From Actinoallomurus sp. (GTDB lineage Bacteria; Actinomycetota; Actinomycetes; Streptosporangiales; Streptosporangiaceae), in contig JAOPYL010000042.1 in NCBI GenBank assembly GCA_025964625.1, positions 18,850 to 82,849 of the forward strand: 64,000 nt of DNA, given 5' to 3'. The translations under genes and the position numbers were made by a program. Below the pieces are notes generated by a model. That model was not told the DNA's origin and searched no databases. It saw only the letters and a list, made by a program, of their open reading frames with translations. Of this stretch, positions 18,229-26,216 are shown piece after piece; within the stretch, counting starts at the first letter, position 1, and every line of letters begins with the position of its first letter.

Positions 18229-19068
18229 ATGGAGCTGTTGCATTCCGGCAAGGTCCGGGACGTCTACGCCGACGACGGCGATGTGATCCTCGTTGCTTCC
18301 GACCGGGTGAGTGTGTACGACGTCGTCCTGCCCACGCCGATCCCCGGCAAGGGTGAGATCCTCACTCAGCTGTCACTGTGGTGGTTCGAGCGACTCGCCG
18401 ACGTCGTGCCGAACCACGTGATCTCCGCCGAGGATGTTCCCGCCGAGTGGGCGGGGCGGGCGATCCGCTGCCGGCGCCTGGAGATGCTCCCGGTCGAGTT
18501 CATCGCCCGCGGCTACCTGGCAGGTCTGGGGCTGAAAGAGTACGAGAAGCAGGGCACGGTCTCGGGGGTACCCCTTCCTCCCGGGCTCGTCGAGGGCTCG
18601 AAGCTTCCGGAGCCGGTGTTCACGCCGACCACGAAGGCCACGTCCGGGCACGACGAGTTCATCACCTTCGACGACGTGGTACGGGAGATCGGCGCCGGCA
18701 CCGCCGAGCGGCTCCGCGACCTCACCCTGGAGATCTACCGCCGCGGCGCGGCCCTGGCCGCGGAGCGCGGGATCCTCATCGCCGACACCAAGCTGGAGTT
18801 CGGCCGCGCCCCGGACGGCACGCTCGTGCTCGGAGACGAGGTACTGACTCCCGACTCGTCCCGGTTCTGGCCGGCCGATGACTGGCGGCCGGGCCGGGCG
18901 CAGCACGGACTCGACAAACAGTTCGTCCGTGACTGGTCAGCGACGATCACCGACTGGGACCGGACCCCGCCCGGCCCGCCGATCCCGGACGACATCGTGG
19001 ACGCGAGCCGCGCCCGCTACATCGAGGTCTACGAGCGGATCACCGCCTCGCCGTGGAAGGGACGGTAG
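18229..19068 (+). CDS. purC: Phosphoribosylaminoimidazole-succinocarboxamide synthase
   Basis: A 279-residue ATP-dependent enzyme of purine synthesis, joining CAIR and aspartate to make SAICAR. Typical motifs: LLHSGKVRDVYADDG (Lys/ATP loop), VASDRVSVYDVVLPTPIPGKG, EMLPVEFIARGYLAG, LIADTKLEFG, and VLGDEVLTPDSSRFW. GTGAGGAC lies upstream of ATG 18229. There are no other pur genes in the window, so it is detached from the rest of the pathway. Confidence 0.95.
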   Translation: MELLHSGKVRDVYADDGDVILVASDRVSVYDVVLPTPIPGKGEILTQLSLWWFERLADVVPNHVISAEDVPAEWAGRAIRCRRLEMLPVEFIARGYLAGLGLKEYEKQGTVSGVPLPPGLVEGSKLPEPVFTPTTKATSGHDEFITFDDVVREIGAGTAERLRDLTLEIYRRGAALAAERGILIADTKLEFGRAPDGTLVLGDEVLTPDSSRFWPADDWRPGRAQHGLDKQFVRDWSATITDWDRTPPGPPIPDDIVDASRARYIEVYERITASPWKGR

Positions 19069-19116
19069 CCAAGGCCGGCGTGCCAGGGCTCGCACGGCTC
19101 ATCCCGGCAGACCACG

Positions 19117-19671
19117 CTAGTTCTGGCCGGTGGGGCTCAGCGGCCACGAGTGCAGGGTCTCGTAACGCATCTTCGCCCCCAGGTGACTCTGGACGAGGTG
19201 GATCTCGCCCGCGACCCAGGGCGTCCCCTCGTACGTCTCGAGTTCGCCGACGAGCGGCCTGAGGTCGACAGGGCTGCGGGCGCGTGCGACCGTGAGGTGC
19301 GGGTGGAAGCGCTGATGCTTGCCCGTGCCGACACCTTCATGGTGTCCGGCCGCCAGGCAGGAGTCGGAGAGACGTTGCAGGTCGGCATGGATACCGGTCC
19401 ACAGCGTGCGCGCGGCGGCGGGGCGGGGAAAGGTCCCCGCCCCCGCGAATGACAGCTCCCGCCGCGGATGCCGCGCGGCGGCCCGTTGCAGGCGGGGCAG
19501 CAGCCGAGCGGCGACGCGGTCGTCGACCTCGCCGTAGAAGGCCAGCGTCACATGCCAGAACTCGCGCGGCGTCCAGCGCAGGGCGGGCCAGTCATCGCGG
19601 CGTGGGCCGAACGCGGCCTCGACCTCGTCGAACGCGGTCTCCGGCGGCAGCAGCGCGACGAACAGCCTCAC
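19117..19671 (-). CDS. thpR: RNA 2',3'-cyclic phosphodiesterase
   Basis: A 184-residue 2H phosphoesterase. Two HxTx motifs are present: WHVTLAFYGE near residue 40 and HPHLTVARAR near residue 130, in the LigT/ThpR pattern. The N terminus MRLFVALLPPE is characteristic. Such enzymes open 2',3'-cyclic phosphates on RNA ends and in vitro join tRNA halves. It follows the MFS gene by 12 bases on the same strand and may be the third gene of the marR-MFS transcript. Confidence 0.88.
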   Translation of the reverse strand: MRLFVALLPPETAFDEVEAAFGPRRDDWPALRWTPREFWHVTLAFYGEVDDRVAARLLPRLQRAAARHPRRELSFAGAGTFPRPAAARTLWTGIHADLQRLSDSCLAAGHHEGVGTGKHQRFHPHLTVARARSPVDLRPLVGELETYEGTPWVAGEIHLVQSHLGAKMRYETLHSWPLSPTGQN

Positions 19672-19683
19672 GCCACCAGCTTC

Positions 19684-20931
19684 TCACCTCGTGCCGCCGA
19701 ACGTTCTCAGCAGCACGCGCGGCCGTACGACCGCGAGGGCGGGCCGGGGCGCCATGATGGCGACCACGCCCAGCACGGCGGCCAGCGAGACGATGCCGCC
19801 GAAGATGACGCTCCACCGGGGCCCGAAGATCTGCGCCAGCCAGCCGATGAGCGGCGAACCGATCGGCGCGCTCCCGGCGAAGACGAGCAGGTACAGGCCC
19901 ATGACCCGGCCGCGCATCGACGCCGGCACGCTCAGCTGCATGACCGCGTTCGCGGTGGTGTTGAACGTCAGCAGCGCGACGCCGGTGGGCACGAGCATGA
20001 CGAGGAACGATGGGTAGTTCGGCATCAGGCCAGTAACGATCTCCAGCACACCGAAGACCGCCGCGGCGACGAGGAGGAGCCGCAACCGCGGCTGTTTCCG
20101 GCGGGCGGCGAGCAGCGAGCCGGCCAGGGCGCCGACGGCCAGCATGGTCGAGGCAAGGCCGAACGACGAGGCTCCGCTGTGGAAGACCTGCCGGCTGATC
20201 AGCGCGGTTGTGATCTGGAAGTTCATGCCGAACGCGGCGACGAAGCCGACGATGATGAGCACCATGACCAGGTCGCGGCGCCCGCGGACGTACCGCAGCC
20301 CTTCCCTCAACTGGCCCTTTGCCCGCGGCACGCGGTCCTTGATGTAGAGGTCGTCGTCGCGCATGAGGTACAGGCCGAACAGCACGGCGCCGAACGACGC
20401 CGCGTTGACGAGGAAGACCGGCCCGGTGCCGATGGCGGCGATGAGGACGCCCGCGATGGCCGGGCCGACGATCCGCGCCATGTTGAAGATCGCACTGTTC
20501 AGGGCGATGGCGTTGGACAGGTCGCTGGGTCCGACCATCTCCACCGCGAAGCTCTGCCGGGTCGGGTTGTCCACCACGGTGGCCATGCCCAACCCGAACG
20601 CCAGGGCGTACACCTGCCACACGTGGGCGGTACCGGTGACCGCGAGCACGCCGAGTACCAGCGCGAGCGCCCCCATCACCGCCTGGGTGATCATCAGGAC
20701 CCGCCGTTTGCGGAAGCGGTCGGCCAGCACACCTCCGTACAGACCGAACAGCAGCAAGGGCAGGAACTGCAGACCGGTCGTGATGCCGAGCGCCGTCCCG
20801 CTGCCATGGGTGAGGCCGAGCACCAGCCAGTCCTGGGCGACGCGCTGCATCCAGGTGCCGCTGTTGGACACGACCTGCCCGGCCGCGAACAGCCGGTAAT
20901 TCCTGTTCCGGAGCGATCGGAAAAGGCTCAC
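19684..20931 (-). CDS. MFS transporter co-expressed with MarR
   Basis: A 415-residue exporter beginning VSLFRSLRNRNYRLFAAGQ, with SNSGTWMQRVAQDWLVLGLT and the loop GLYGGVLADRFRKRRVLMIT typical of the MFS DHA3/EntS-like group. Its GTG at 20931 overlaps the marR stop by four bases (GTGA), so translation is coupled to the regulator. In this arrangement the MarR protein normally represses the operon until a toxic ligand, often the transported drug, binds. The substrate is unknown. Confidence 0.85.
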   Translation of the reverse strand: MSLFRSLRNRNYRLFAAGQVVSNSGTWMQRVAQDWLVLGLTHGSGTALGITTGLQFLPLLLFGLYGGVLADRFRKRRVLMITQAVMGALALVLGVLAVTGTAHVWQVYALAFGLGMATVVDNPTRQSFAVEMVGPSDLSNAIALNSAIFNMARIVGPAIAGVLIAAIGTGPVFLVNAASFGAVLFGLYLMRDDDLYIKDRVPRAKGQLREGLRYVRGRRDLVMVLIIVGFVAAFGMNFQITTALISRQVFHSGASSFGLASTMLAVGALAGSLLAARRKQPRLRLLLVAAAVFGVLEIVTGLMPNYPSFLVMLVPTGVALLTFNTTANAVMQLSVPASMRGRVMGLYLLVFAGSAPIGSPLIGWLAQIFGPRWSVIFGGIVSLAAVLGVVAIMAPRPALAVVRPRVLLRTFGGTR

Positions 20932-21368
20932 ACCATGCTGAGCCGCTCCAGGATCGGCGCCGCCTGCCGCAGTATCGCCCGCTCCTCCGGGGTCAGTTCG
21001 GCCAGTCGCTGCGCCAGCCACGCCTCCTTGCGGCGGCGTTCCTCCTTCAAGAGCTTCTCGCCCTGTTCGGTGAGGCTGAGGATGACCTGCCGCCGGTCCG
21101 TCGGATGCGGGCTGCGGGTCAGCAGCCCCTTCTCCTCCAACATGGAGATCACGCGTGTCATCGAGGGCGGTTGCACCTTTTCGTGCTCGGCGAGCTCGCC
21201 GGGTGTCAGCGCGCCATGCCGGGACACTGCTCCGAGCGCGGCGATCTGCGTGGCGCTCAAGGAATGATCGCGCTGTGCGCGCATGCGGCGTGAGAGTCGG
21301 GAGATCGAGACGCGAAGGGCCGCCGCCAGGCCCGCACGGCTTCTGGTCTGTGATGTTTGCATGTTCAT
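20928..21368 (-). CDS. MarR family regulator of the MFS operon
   Basis: A 146-residue winged-helix regulator. HTH: LSATQIAALGAVSRHGALTPGELAEHEKVQPPSMTRVISMLEEKGLL by position about 38-84, with the wing SPHPTDRRQVILSLTEQG that is diagnostic for MarR (DxRxxxxxLT). The ATG at 21368 (or 21362) has no clear ribosome site, and the likely promoter is very close upstream. The operator structure in that promoter suggests autorepression. Confidence 0.9.
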   Translation of the reverse strand: MNMQTSQTRSRAGLAAALRVSISRLSRRMRAQRDHSLSATQIAALGAVSRHGALTPGELAEHEKVQPPSMTRVISMLEEKGLLTRSPHPTDRRQVILSLTEQGEKLLKEERRRKEAWLAQRLAELTPEERAILRQAAPILERLSMV

Positions 21369-21388
21369 TAGCAGAAGTCATTACTCTT

Positions 21389-21430
21389 GCTAACGATATA
21401 CGACGTGTCGTATTCCGCCAAGTCGTTAGC
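21389..21430 (-). promoter_or_regulatory. Nested palindromic operator in the marR-MFS promoter
   Basis: Outer arms GCTAACG (21389-21395) and CGTTAGC (21424-21430) enclose an inner inverted repeat, ATACGAC-GT-GTCGTAT (21398-21413). On the minus strand a -35 TTGGCG and a -10 TATCGT are separated by exactly 17 bases, and the inner repeat fills the spacer. A dimer bound here would block RNA polymerase, as expected for MarR autoregulation. The sites are seen directly; the binding protein is inferred. Confidence 0.65.
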
Positions 21431-21956
21431 GATGCGTACGACTTCGGCCCTCCTTCTCGACGGCGCACTCGCCTGATCAGCGGCCCGCGCGCCCCGGGCC
21501 GCCCGGAACCGGCACCAGGGCCGGGAGGGGACATGACGGGCCCCGCCGTGCGCGTCGCGGGCGCGGCAGCGTGGGCCTCTTGAGGTGAACCAGACATGAC
21601 ATCGCCGCTCCGCACGCGGAACGGCACCCGTGTGCGGAGCGCCACGGCGAGCCGACCGTCCGAATGCGACAGCCGCCCGCGCGACATGCACCGCTGGGCA
21701 CGCTGCCCACCTGGCCGATACGACCAGACCGCTCTAATATTCGCACACCACGACGAAACACCATCAATCACCCGTCGACCGGTCGAGGCCGCTCCGCGGC
21801 TCAGCGGCGCCCGTCGTCACGCGCCATCTCCCCGTCGGCACCCCTCGAGCCGTTGTTCATGTGCGCAGAGTGACAGACGGGACGACACCGACGGAAGACC
21901 CATTTAGCGCGATCACGGCTCTGCAGCCGACCATGCGGGGCGGATACGCTGATCAC
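21431..21956. other. Gene-poor interval with one strong hairpin at 21607-21640
   Basis: Between marR and the DUF2530 gene I find no supportable protein gene in over 500 bases. One feature stands out. GCTCCGCACGCGG at 21607-21619 pairs with CCGTGTGCGGAGC at 21628-21640 (12 Watson-Crick pairs and one G-U) around an 8-base loop. It could belong to a small RNA or an untranslated leader. No T-tract follows. Confidence 0.4.
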
Positions 21957-22202
21957 ATGACGCGCCCGCGACGTCCCGATCCGCCCCCGATGAAGACCGA
22001 CGACGTTCTCGTCGCCGCGGTCGGCACGGCGGCGTTCGCGGTGGCGTTCGTCGTACTGCTGCTCGTGCCGCTGGACCCCGCCGACCGGTGGTGGCGCTGG
22101 GTGTGCGTGACCGGCTTCGCCATGGGCGCCTTCGGCTGCTGGTACATCCCGCGGCTGCAGAAGGGCCGCGCCGACGCCGCCGCCCGCCGCACCGCGCACT
22201 GA
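21957..22202 (+). CDS. DUF2530 two-helix membrane protein
   Basis: An 81-residue protein with MTRPRRPDPPPMKTDDVLVA followed by helix 1 (AFAVAFVVLLLV), a Trp-rich turn (RWWRWVCVTGFAMGAFG) and helix 2, then a basic tail. The PPPxKTDD lead-in and WWRWVCxTGF segment are the DUF2530 signature found in actinobacteria. Function is unknown. In relatives it lies, as here, beside the sacsin-like ATPase, DUF3027 and cold-shock genes. Confidence 0.8.
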   Translation: MTRPRRPDPPPMKTDDVLVAAVGTAAFAVAFVVLLLVPLDPADRWWRWVCVTGFAMGAFGCWYIPRLQKGRADAAARRTAH

Positions 22203-22264
22203 GCACCCGCCCACGGCGCCACGCGCTGAACACCCGCCCGCCGCACCTCGCGGCGGCCCCGGCG

Positions 22265-25200
22265 TCAGCCGAAATCGGCCTCGGCCAGCAGCATGGGCAG
22301 TTGCCCGGGGTTCCGCAGCGCGGCCTCGGCGAGCAGCCGGTCGGCCCAGCGCCCACACGCCCACGCGATTCCGCGGGCCAGCCCCGCCGGGCCGCTCGCA
22401 TGCACCGTGCCGTCCGCATACCACCAGGGGACCTCCTGGCCGTCCACGACGAGCGGGTCGTGGTGGACGTACGTCTCCGGCGCCTCCGGCAGCACCGCCC
22501 GCACAGCCGCCGGCACCGGCCGGCCGGTGCCGGCCGTCTCGACCACGCCGGGCACCTCCTCGCTGCCCAGGGCCAGGTCCAGCGCGTCCGCGGCGTCCAC
22601 CGGCACGAACAGCAGCGGCTGCGACGCGAGCAGCGGCAGCAGGTCGGGCCGGTCCACGACGATGGCGTCGTCGGCCGGCACCACCTCGGGCTCTCCGCCG
22701 ACGAGCGCCCGGACCCGGTCCGGGGGGTCGATGTCGAGCTCGGTAGCGGCCAGCGCCCGCCAGAGCTCGCGCAACCGCTCCCCGGAGACCGTACGGGTGG
22801 GGTCGGCCAGCCGGTCCAGCAGCTCCGCGGGCCCGTCCGGCTCGCCGAGCAGTGAGCCCAGGGTGGTGCGCACACCGAGCGCCCGCGCGATCTCCGGGTC
22901 GAGGCGGGCCGGTGCGAGGTCGTACAGGTCTTCGAGGTCTCCGGGAACGCACAGTTCTCCCGGCCGCCGGCCGTCCAGCACCGGATGCCGGCGCAGCCAC
23001 CAGGCGGTGTAGGACGGCACCGACACTCGGCGGCCGTCGGCGAGGATGACGTGGACCGGCTCGGCGAGGGCGGCCCGCAGCGGAGGCGCCGCGAGCAGTG
23101 TCAAGGCGCTCGTCCAGTCGGCGACGAACTCCAGGTCCCGGACCGCGGTGAACTCGGGCACCACGAAACCGTCGCCGAACTGTTCCGCCCATTCCTCCTC
23201 ACCGTCGAGGTGGAGGCCCGGCTCGGTGACGTCGTCGGCGCGGACGAGCGCGAACGTCCGCAGCACCCCCGCCGCCTCGAGGACGTCTGCGCCGTACCGC
23301 TCGACGAGTGCGGTGTCCGCGACGCCGAACGGCGCGTCGCCGGCCACCACTCCACCCAGCGGAGCGCCGGGCAGTAGCAGCTCACCGGCCGGATACGGCT
23401 CACCGTCGTCGCCCGGCAGCGCCAGCTCGGCCAGCCACGGCTCCTCGCCGGGCCGGAGATGGGCACGGGCCACGAGAGTGAGAACGGCGTGCCAGATCGG
23501 CTCCGGGTCGTCTTCGTCGTACGACGCCGCCACCGCCGCACGGGTCGCCGGGTCGGTGAGCACCGCGCGCGGACCGGCCTCCACCGCGCCGAGCCGGAGC
23601 AGCAGGGGATGCGCGGCATCCGGATGGACGACGCGCAGGCCGAGCGCATCGAGTCCGGCCGCGTCGGTCACGAGCAGCCCACGCGGGCCCCGCACGGTAC
23701 GGCCGTCGGCGAGCGGCACGGGCAGCCCGGTCAGCGCCTCCCGGTCGGCGCCCTCGAGCGCTGAGTACAGCCGCCGCCACCAGGCGGGATCCCGGTCCAG
23801 CCCGGCGAGTGCGTCGACCACGTCGGCAACGCCCAGGAGGCGGACGCCGAGCGCGGCCAGGGCGGGATGGCGGGCCGGCCACGTGGCCGGCAACAGCCCG
23901 GGGACGACCTCGGCCAAGACCTCCGGCAGGGCCGCGGGCCCGTCCACCGACACCGCGTCCCGGCCCCGGACCAGCGCCGTCTGCTCCCCGGCGAGCCCGC
24001 CGGCGAACTCCGCTGGGTCATCGCCGATGATCTGACCGCCCACGCCGCCGGCGATCGGAACGGCCATAGGGAGCAGCGGCGTTTCCGGAAGGCGGCCAAG
24101 GATCGCGCGGCGGATCCGGGCGTCCAGCTCGCCCCTGGCGACCGGGCCGGGCACGAGGTCGAGCAGGTGCGGAGTGGGCGGCAGCAGCTCGATGTACGCC
24201 TCCGCGGCCCGCTCGACGAGAAAACCGGTGAGCGGGCCGTGCGCGACGTGCCGCCGGTCGGGGGCGAGGGGGAACGAGCCGAGGAGCAGCGCGTGCAGCC
24301 CGAGCGGCTCGTCGCTCGGCGTGGGCGCGTGGATCACGGCCGGTACGTCGTCGGGCAGCGGCTCGTCGGAGACCGCCCAGCGCACCTGCCAGTACGGGCG
24401 TTCCTCCACCGGCCGGTCGGCGAGCAGGGACGCCTCGACCTTGCCGTGCGCCTCTGCCGTGCGCCAGGTCTTCCCGTTGATCGTCACCGTGCCCGTGGTG
24501 GGGCCGTCTCGTCCCTGGTGCGCGCCCGGAGCGTCCCAGGTGGCGGTGAGGGTGCGTGCGTCTCCACCCGCGTCGATGACGATCTCGGCGAGTGCGGGAA
24601 GAGCGAGCATGAGCGCCGGCCCGGTCTCGTCGAGCAGCCGGCGGACCAGCGCCTCGGCCTCGGTGTCGCGCAGCGGCAGCCGTACGAGCGTGTCGAAGCC
24701 GTGGGGTACGGACCCGGCACCGCCGGCGGAGGGCGGGGGCGCGTCGAACGGCAGCCGCAGGACCGGAACCCCGCCGCCGCGCCGTTCCAGCTCGCCGGCG
24801 AGTGCGGGGATCGCGGCGACGGTCGCGCGGGTCCGCCCGGCCGACCACGTCACTCCGGCGGCCGGAGGCCGCAGGGACGGATCGCCGCCGGAGGCGGCCT
24901 CCCGGGAACGTGACACGATCGACGGCTCGTCACTGACCGCGACCACGGCGGCGAAGCCCACTCCGAACCGGCCCGCCGACGCCGTGTCATCGCGTTTGGC
25001 CGACGCACGGAGCGTGCTGAGTGCCTCCACGCCGGCGACGTCCAGGGGAGCGCCGGTGTTGGCGGCGCTCAGCACCCCGTCGCGCAGGGTGAAACGGATC
25101 CGGCCGGGCACTCCGGCGCGTGCCGCCGCGTCGGCGGCGTTCTGCGCCAGCTCGATGATCACTCTGTCGCGGTAACCGCCGCGGGCGTGGTCCTCCTCCG

Positions 25201-25291
25201 CGTTCGCGTCCTCCCGGAACCGGGCCGGCGACGCCGTCCACCCGGCCAGGACCCGCTCGCGGATCGCGACGGTGCCGTACGGATCCTCCAT
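22265..25291 (-). CDS. Sacsin-like / Hsp90-type ATPase domain protein
   Basis: A 1008-residue soluble protein with an N-terminal GHKL (Bergerat) ATPase domain of the sacsin N-terminal type, about residues 1-260. The N box is VIIELAQNAADAAARAG, a degenerate D-box is SAANTGAPLDVAGVEALSTL, and the glycine lid is AGRFGVGFAAVVAVSDEP. The remaining 750 residues are acidic, Leu/Ala/Pro-rich repeats of about 70-90 residues with no catalytic motif. Sacsin domains are chaperone-like, and some bacterial relatives sit in defence islands. This one sits in a conserved actinobacterial core block and is likely co-transcribed with the DUF3027 gene 50 bases upstream. Role unknown. Confidence 0.75.
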   Translation of the reverse strand: MEDPYGTVAIRERVLAGWTASPARFREDANAEEDHARGGYRDRVIIELAQNAADAAARAGVPGRIRFTLRDGVLSAANTGAPLDVAGVEALSTLRASAKRDDTASAGRFGVGFAAVVAVSDEPSIVSRSREAASGGDPSLRPPAAGVTWSAGRTRATVAAIPALAGELERRGGGVPVLRLPFDAPPPSAGGAGSVPHGFDTLVRLPLRDTEAEALVRRLLDETGPALMLALPALAEIVIDAGGDARTLTATWDAPGAHQGRDGPTTGTVTINGKTWRTAEAHGKVEASLLADRPVEERPYWQVRWAVSDEPLPDDVPAVIHAPTPSDEPLGLHALLLGSFPLAPDRRHVAHGPLTGFLVERAAEAYIELLPPTPHLLDLVPGPVARGELDARIRRAILGRLPETPLLPMAVPIAGGVGGQIIGDDPAEFAGGLAGEQTALVRGRDAVSVDGPAALPEVLAEVVPGLLPATWPARHPALAALGVRLLGVADVVDALAGLDRDPAWWRRLYSALEGADREALTGLPVPLADGRTVRGPRGLLVTDAAGLDALGLRVVHPDAAHPLLLRLGAVEAGPRAVLTDPATRAAVAASYDEDDPEPIWHAVLTLVARAHLRPGEEPWLAELALPGDDGEPYPAGELLLPGAPLGGVVAGDAPFGVADTALVERYGADVLEAAGVLRTFALVRADDVTEPGLHLDGEEEWAEQFGDGFVVPEFTAVRDLEFVADWTSALTLLAAPPLRAALAEPVHVILADGRRVSVPSYTAWWLRRHPVLDGRRPGELCVPGDLEDLYDLAPARLDPEIARALGVRTTLGSLLGEPDGPAELLDRLADPTRTVSGERLRELWRALAATELDIDPPDRVRALVGGEPEVVPADDAIVVDRPDLLPLLASQPLLFVPVDAADALDLALGSEEVPGVVETAGTGRPVPAAVRAVLPEAPETYVHHDPLVVDGQEVPWWYADGTVHASGPAGLARGIAWACGRWADRLLAEAALRNPGQLPMLLAEADFG

Positions 25292-25341
25292 CGTGCACCT
25301 CTCACAGCTCGGCCGCGGAGAACGAGCCGCGGAGCCTGCGG

Positions 25342-26157
25342 TCAGCTGTGACCGAGGGCTTCCTCATCGGTCAGGGAGGCGGAGGGCATGACGTCGTAGC
25401 CCATCTCGTCCACGATCGGCGGCGCCGACCCGCTCGCGGCCGGGAGCACGACCGCCTCCGAATGCGCGCCGCACCCGTGGTCGACGGAGACGACCCTGCC
25501 GTCGTCGGGCGCGTACTCGTTGGCGCACACGCCGAAGAGCTGCCGCAGCCCACCCGCCAGCGATACGAAGAAGGCGCAGGTGGCGCAGTGCGCCGGGGCC
25601 GCGCGGGCCAGCGGGTTCGCCGGCCCGGAGTCGCCGGCGTACCACCGGGTCGCGGCCTCGTCGCGTCCCTCGGCGGACAGCACCCGGTGCCGGCCGAGGC
25701 CCAGCTCCCAGTAGAGCTGCCGGTCGATGTCCTCATCGGTCTGGGTGAAGCCGGGCGCCAGGCGCGGGTCGTCGACGGGCGTGGGCAGCAGATCGCCCGG
25801 GCCGAGGTCGCCGGGGCGCAGCCGATCGCTCCACGGCACCCATGCCGGGGAGAGCATCGCGTCGTCACTGGGGAGCAGCACGCACTCGCTCACCGTGACG
25901 TTCTTGGCCCGGGAGGCCCGGACGACCGAGACGGCCCATCGCCATCCGTGGTACGCCGGGTCCATGCAGACGAAGTAATGGGTGACGACCCGGTCGCCTT
26001 CGGGGAGCATGCCGAGGTGATCGCCGACGTGCTCGGGCCGAGAGGTCTCCTCGGCCGCTGAGCGCGCCAAGTCGACGGCCTCGGCGGCCGCGACGTCGAC
26101 CCCGGGCGTACGGCTCCGCCTGGCAGCGGCCGGACTGGTAGAACGCACTGGACTCAC
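25342..26157 (-). CDS. DUF3027 family protein
   Basis: A 271-residue actinobacterial protein starting at GTG 26157. Segments typical of the family: HYFVCMDPAYHGWRWAVSVVRA, WVPWSDRLRPGDLGPGDLLP, and a Cys-containing region HCATCAFFVSLAGGLRQLFGVCANEYAPDDGRVVSVDHGCGAHSE. In the last, four to five cysteines and histidines could bind a metal. The function has not been established. It is the first gene of a transcript with the sacsin-like gene and diverges from the MFS gene over a 59-base gap. Confidence 0.85.
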   Translation of the reverse strand: MSPVRSTSPAAARRSRTPGVDVAAAEAVDLARSAAEETSRPEHVGDHLGMLPEGDRVVTHYFVCMDPAYHGWRWAVSVVRASRAKNVTVSECVLLPSDDAMLSPAWVPWSDRLRPGDLGPGDLLPTPVDDPRLAPGFTQTDEDIDRQLYWELGLGRHRVLSAEGRDEAATRWYAGDSGPANPLARAAPAHCATCAFFVSLAGGLRQLFGVCANEYAPDDGRVVSVDHGCGAHSEAVVLPAASGSAPPIVDEMGYDVMPSASLTDEEALGHS

Positions 26158-26170
26158 ATAAACGATTGTC

Positions 26171-26184
26171 GCCCATAGATGGGC
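26171..26184. promoter_or_regulatory. Inverted repeat in the DUF3027/MFS divergent gap
   Basis: GCCCAT (26171-26176) and ATGGGC (26179-26184) form a perfect 6-base inverted repeat with a 2-base spacer, 13 bases from the DUF3027 start and 32 from the MFS start. Its position suggests a shared operator, but no regulator can be assigned. Confidence 0.35.
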
Positions 26185-26216
26185 ATGGGTTTGCCCCGAA
26201 GAGGCAGACTTACGCT

